DNA from: Gammaproteobacteria bacterium
GTDB taxonomy: Bacteria > Pseudomonadota > Gammaproteobacteria > Steroidobacterales > Steroidobacteraceae
NCBI GenBank assembly: GCA_005877965.1
Contig: VBNP01000028.1
Span: forward strand, 1 to 33,159
Length of the DNA stretch: 33,159 bases
Reading direction: 5' to 3'
Positions 30,273-33,159 of the stretch are shown in pieces. The notes beneath the pieces were generated by a model, which saw only the letters and a program-made list of their open reading frames with translations, searched no databases and was not told where the DNA came from. The translations under genes and the position numbers were made by a program. The first letter of the stretch is position 1. Each line of letters opens with the position of its first letter.

Positions 30273-30734
30273 TCAGCCGCCGGCTTTCAGTTGCGCGGCG
30301 CGATGGATCGCGGCGCGAATGCGCTGATAGGTGCCGCAGCGGCACAGATTGCCGGACATCGCCGCGTCGATGTCGGCATCCGATGGCTCCGCGGTGTGCG
30401 CCAGCAGCGCCGCCGCCGACATGATCTGACCGGACTGACAATAGCCGCATTGCGGAACATCCAGCTCGATCCAGGCCTTTTGTACCGGATGGCTGCGATC
30501 CGGCGACAGGCCCTCGATGGTGGTCACACGCCGCGCGCCGACGGCGCTCACGCGCGTGACGCACGAGCGGATGGGCTGTCCGTCCAGGTGTACGGTGCAC
30601 GCACCGCACAAGGCCATGCCGCAGCCGAACTTGGTGCCGGTCAGGCTCAGCGTGTCGCGCAGCACCCACAGCAACGGCATGTCGGGATCGACATCGACGT
30701 CGGTGTCCTTGCCGTTGACGCTGAGCCTGATCAT
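30273..30734 (-). CDS. [2Fe-2S] small subunit, isoquinoline 1-oxidoreductase/xanthine dehydrogenase family
   Basis: 153-aa electron-transfer subunit of molybdenum hydroxylases. The plant-type cluster ligands are C38, C43, C46 and C58 ([17 protein letters not shown]...RSC). The second cluster in the helical domain uses C96, C99, C131 and C133 ([11 protein letters not shown]...NLCRCGTY). Both are complete. It starts at ATG 30734 behind a G-rich GGGGGTG. The catalytic large subunit (IorB/CoxL type) that normally adjoins it is absent: downstream is gabT, and upstream is a divergent reductase gene. It may pair with a large subunit encoded elsewhere, or be a relic of a lost operon. Confidence 0.93.
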   Translation of the reverse strand: MIRLSVNGKDTDVDVDPDMPLLWVLRDTLSLTGTKFGCGMALCGACTVHLDGQPIRSCVTRVSAVGARRVTTIEGLSPDRSHPVQKAWIELDVPQCGYCQSGQIMSAAALLAHTAEPSDADIDAAMSGNLCRCGTYQRIRAAIHRAAQLKAGG

Positions 30735-30805
30735 CGCACCCCCGCAGCGGAGCGTCCCGCGAACGAGCGGGCGGGCCGAGTTGGCGCGCGCACTGCGCGC
30801 GCCAC

Positions 30806-30818
30806 CCGTACTATACGG
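30806..30818. promoter_or_regulatory. Short inverted repeat in the divergent iorA-like/FNR promoter region
   Basis: CCGTA-CTA-TACGG is a perfect 5-bp-arm palindrome in the 180-bp gap between the divergent genes starting at 30734 and 30915. On the minus strand it contains TATAGT, which could be a -10 for the [2Fe-2S] subunit gene. The -35 match is poor. Confidence 0.3.
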
Positions 30819-30890
30819 CCGGCCGCGAGCGGCGCGCACCCTTTGCGCCTCTTCCGGGGTAGGCCTCATGCGAGGGGGCGGCAGACCCTC

Positions 30891-30896
30891 TACAAT
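30891..30896 (+). promoter_or_regulatory. Possible -10 box for the ferredoxin-NADP reductase gene
   Basis: TACAAT lies 18 nt before the GTG at 30915 and 33 nt before the alternative TTG at 30930. The hexamer at 30868-30873 is a weak -35. Transcription from here would give a very short leader. Confidence 0.4.
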
Positions 30897-30914
30897 GCCT
30901 GGCCGCAACTGCCT

Positions 30915-31988
30915 GTGAAAGCGAGCGCCTTGAGCCAGATTCCGACCCAGGCCACCTCCACCGCGGCCATCACCACCGAGGTCGTCGTCATCGGGGCGGG
31001 TCCCTGCGGGCTGTTCCAGGTGTTCGAGCTGGGGCTGCTCGGGATCGGCGCCCAGGTGGTGGATTCGCTGCGCCATCCCGGCGGACAGTGCGCGGAGCTG
31101 TACCCCGACAAGCCGATCTACGACATTCCGGCGTTGCCGGTGTGCGGCGCCCAGGAGCTGGTCGACCGGCTCATGCAACAGATCCGGCCCTTCAATCCGC
31201 AGCTGCACCTCGGCCACGAGGTAGTGCAGTTCGCGCGACGCGAAACCGGGCGCTTCCACCTGCGCACCGCGGGCGGCGTCAGCTTCGACGCCGGCACCGT
31301 GGTGATCGCGGCGGGCGTCGGCTCGTTTCAGCCGCGGCGCATCGGAGTGGAGGGCGCAGACGCGTTCGAAGGCAGCACCATCCGATACCGGGTGCAAAAT
31401 GCGGCCGAGCTGGCGGGCAAGCATCTGGTGATCTTCGGCGGCGGCGACTCGGCGCTCGACTGGACGCTCGAGCTGCTGCCACGGGCCGCGAGCCTCACGC
31501 TGGTGCATCGCCGGCACGAGTTCCGCGCCGCGCCCGCCTCGGTCGCGCGGATGCAGGAGCAGGTGGCGGCCGCGCGCATGCGCTGCTTCGAGGCGCAGCC
31601 GCACTCGCTGATCGTCAGGGACGGCGCGCTGCGCGGCGTCACCATCCGCAGCCCCGACGGCGCGCTCCACGGGCTGGCGGCCGAGCAGCTGCTGGTGTTC
31701 TTCGGCCTGCACCCGAAGCTCGGACCGATCGCGGAGTGGGGCCTGGCGCTGGAGCGCAAGGCGCTGACGGTCGACACCGAGAAGTTCCAGACGAGCCTCC
31801 CGGGAGTATTCGCGGTGGGTGACATCAACACTTACCCGGGAAAGAAGAAGCTGATCCTGTCCGGGTTTCACGAGGCGGCTCTGGCCGCGTTCGCGATCCA
31901 GCATCATCTGTATCCGCAAAAGAAACAGTTCCTGCAGTACACCACCACCAGCCCGGTGATGCACAAGCGCCTGGGAGTGCCGGACTGA
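30915..31988 (+). CDS. Ferredoxin--NADP(+) reductase, thioredoxin-reductase-like type
   Basis: FAD flavoprotein that passes electrons between NADPH and ferredoxin or flavodoxin. 357 aa from GTG 30915; TTG 30930 (SQIPTQATS) is an equally reasonable start, and neither has a good Shine-Dalgarno. The FAD site is [29 protein letters not shown]. The segment [31 protein letters not shown] is diagnostic of this subgroup. The NAD(P) site is [14 protein letters not shown] with HRRHEFRA, and the C-terminal FAD motif is [26 protein letters not shown]. It lacks the CxxC redox pair of true thioredoxin reductases. The next gene on the strand is azurin, 24 nt downstream. Confidence 0.94.
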   Translation: MKASALSQIPTQATSTAAITTEVVVIGAGPCGLFQVFELGLLGIGAQVVDSLRHPGGQCAELYPDKPIYDIPALPVCGAQELVDRLMQQIRPFNPQLHLGHEVVQFARRETGRFHLRTAGGVSFDAGTVVIAAGVGSFQPRRIGVEGADAFEGSTIRYRVQNAAELAGKHLVIFGGGDSALDWTLELLPRAASLTLVHRRHEFRAAPASVARMQEQVAAARMRCFEAQPHSLIVRDGALRGVTIRSPDGALHGLAAEQLLVFFGLHPKLGPIAEWGLALERKALTVDTEKFQTSLPGVFAVGDINTYPGKKKLILSGFHEAALAAFAIQHHLYPQKKQFLQYTTTSPVMHKRLGVPD

Positions 31989-32012
31989 TCTCGCCCTTTG
32001 AAGGAGGACCCC

Positions 32013-32477
32013 ATGACCCTGATGCGTAACACCCTCGCCACCGCCGCCGTGCTCGGCGCACTCGCCGCGGCCCCGTACGCACACGCGGCCGACCCGTGCA
32101 AGCTGGAGATCAGCGGCAACGACCTGATGCAGTACGACAAGCCGGAGCTGAGCGCGCCGGCGACCTGCAAGCAGATCACGGTCACGCTGCACCACACCGG
32201 CAAGCTGCCCCGGGAAGCGATGGGGCACAACTGGGTGCTGGTGAACGCGGCCGACCTCACCGCGGTGGCCACCGCCGGCATGGGCGCGGGGCTCGCGAAC
32301 GACTACGTCGCGACCGGTGACAAGCGCGTGCTCGCGCACACCACGACCATCGGCGGCGGCGAGAGCACCAGCGTGACGTTTGCCACCTCGATCCTCAAGA
32401 AGGGCGGCGCCTACGAGTACCTGTGCACCTTCCCGGGCCACAACGCGCTGATGCACGGCATCTTCAAGTTCGGCTGA
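32013..32477 (+). CDS. azu: Azurin, periplasmic blue copper protein
   Basis: Small periplasmic electron carrier. 154 aa from ATG 32013, with AAGGAGG at 32001-32007. The signal peptide ends at AHA (about residue 25), leaving a mature protein of about 129 aa, the usual azurin length. Copper ligands are all present: G71-H72 (MGHNWVL), C138 and H143 (CTFPGHNAL) and axial M147. C29 and C52 match the structural disulfide. The motifs SGNDLMQYD and [12 protein letters not shown] follow the family. It is close behind the ferredoxin-NADP reductase gene and may be cotranscribed, although its strong ribosome binding site suggests high independent expression. Confidence 0.97.
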   Translation: MTLMRNTLATAAVLGALAAAPYAHAADPCKLEISGNDLMQYDKPELSAPATCKQITVTLHHTGKLPREAMGHNWVLVNAADLTAVATAGMGAGLANDYVATGDKRVLAHTTTIGGGESTSVTFATSILKKGGAYEYLCTFPGHNALMHGIFKFG

Positions 32478-32497
32478 AGGCAAGCGCGCACCGCCCC

Positions 32498-33159
32498 ATG
32501 GATCAACGCCTGGCCGATCTGCTGGCGCTGCTCGAGCTCGAGCAGCTCGAGGTCAACCTGTTCCGCGGCGCGAGCCGCGACATCGGGGCTCCGCAGGTGT
32601 TCGGCGGGCAGGTGCTGGGGCAGGCCCTCAGCGCCGCAGCCGCCACCGTCGAGGGTCGCGTGGTGCACTCGCTGCACGCGTATTTCCTGCGGCGCGGTGA
32701 CTGCAACGCGCCCATCGTCTATCAGGTCGATCGCAGTCTCGACGGCCACAGTTTCGCCAACCGCCGCGTGGTGGCGATCCAGCACGGGCAGCAGATTTTC
32801 AACATGGCCGCCTCGTTCCAGGCGACCGAGGCGGGCTTCGATCACCAGATCGACATGCCACCGGTGCCGCCGCCGGAGGGCCTCGCGGACTCGAGCGGTC
32901 CGCCGGCCGAGCTGCTGGCGCGCCTGCCGGAGCGGGCGCGGCGCCTGTTCGAGCAGCCGCGTCCATTTGAATTCCGCATGGTGCAGAGGATCGATTACCT
33001 GCGCCCGCAGCCCGCAGCTCCCGAGCGCCAGATCTGGTTCCGCGCCGTCGATGCCCTGGGCGACGACGAGATGCTGCACCGGCGGCTGCTGGCGTACGTG
33101 TCGGATTTCTTCCTGCTCGATACCGCGACCCTGCCGCACGGCACCTCGTTCCTCAGACC
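32498..33159 (+). CDS. tesB: Acyl-CoA thioesterase II, C-terminus outside the window
   Basis: Cytosolic double-hotdog thioesterase that hydrolyses medium- and long-chain acyl-CoA. About 220 of the roughly 285 usual residues are present; the frame is open to the right edge. Family motifs are [79 protein letters not shown] and the second-domain [10 protein letters not shown]. The catalytic Asp expected in the second hotdog domain is probably the D of YVSDFF. It lies 20 nt after azurin on the same strand, though a functional link is not evident. Confidence 0.94.
   Translation, partial: MDQRLADLLALLELEQLEVNLFRGASRDIGAPQVFGGQVLGQALSAAAATVEGRVVHSLHAYFLRRGDCNAPIVYQVDRSLDGHSFANRRVVAIQHGQQIFNMAASFQATEAGFDHQIDMPPVPPPEGLADSSGPPAELLARLPERARRLFEQPRPFEFRMVQRIDYLRPQPAAPERQIWFRAVDALGDDEMLHRRLLAYVSDFFLLDTATLPHGTSFLR

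Noticed and set aside
30915-31988. Thioredoxin reductase
   Set aside because: The redox-active CxxC pair is missing, and [17 protein letters not shown] marks the ferredoxin-NADP reductase subgroup.

Overview
The window is strongly GC-rich, densely coded bacterial chromosome. The gene content (RND and EmrA-type envelope export, azurin, a thioredoxin-reductase-like ferredoxin-NADP reductase, BipA/TypA, DUF6491 and DUF6356 proteins, and a treY/treZ/treS-maltokinase/glgB block) suggests a free-living, aerobic, high-GC Gammaproteobacterium, perhaps of the Steroidobacter/Nevskia/Xanthomonas-like lineages. That placement is inference: no rRNA or other phylogenetic marker was analysed. I saw no rRNA, tRNA, CRISPR array, insertion sequence or phage module by eye, and no gene-free stretch exceeds 300 bases.

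Layout. (1) 1-5440, envelope export: an RND permease (cut by the left edge) and its lipoprotein adaptor on the minus strand. Divergent from them are a NodT-type outer-membrane channel and an EmrA-like adaptor that has no EmrB permease beside it. (2) 5422-9346, housekeeping: a Lrp/AsnC regulator with a perfect palindrome in its divergent promoter region, a DUF6356 protein, GTP cyclohydrolase I (folE), BipA/TypA and a DUF2721 membrane protein. (3) 9439-13007, a tightly overlapping cassette: a Rieske monooxygenase alpha subunit resembling choline monooxygenase, a PYROXD2/CrtI-like FAD oxidoreductase and a BetI-like TetR repressor. It is preceded by a near-perfect 20-bp palindrome that looks like a BetI-type operator. 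(4) 13126-15571: the N-terminal remnant of a type II NADH dehydrogenase, whose stop codon overlaps the start of an ABC exporter, then a convergent DUF6491 lipoprotein.

(5) 15677-28358, all minus strand: a membrane GGDEF-EAL protein, then glgB, a treS-maltokinase fusion, treZ and treY. The last four are closely spaced or overlapping and look like one operon for making and interconverting alpha-glucan, maltose, maltose-1-phosphate and trehalose. No glgE, the usual consumer of maltose-1-phosphate, is present in the window. (6) 28581-33159: a small cysteine-containing protein of unknown function, a GabT-type aminotransferase, an orphan [2Fe-2S] subunit of the isoquinoline oxidoreductase/xanthine dehydrogenase family, the ferredoxin-NADP reductase, azurin, and an acyl-CoA thioesterase II cut by the right edge.

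The items most worth a second look are the Rieske/FAD-oxidoreductase/BetI cassette with its palindrome, the ndh remnant coupled to the ABC gene, and the trehalose operon with its fused kinase but no GlgE. No wholly new defence or mobile system was recognised.
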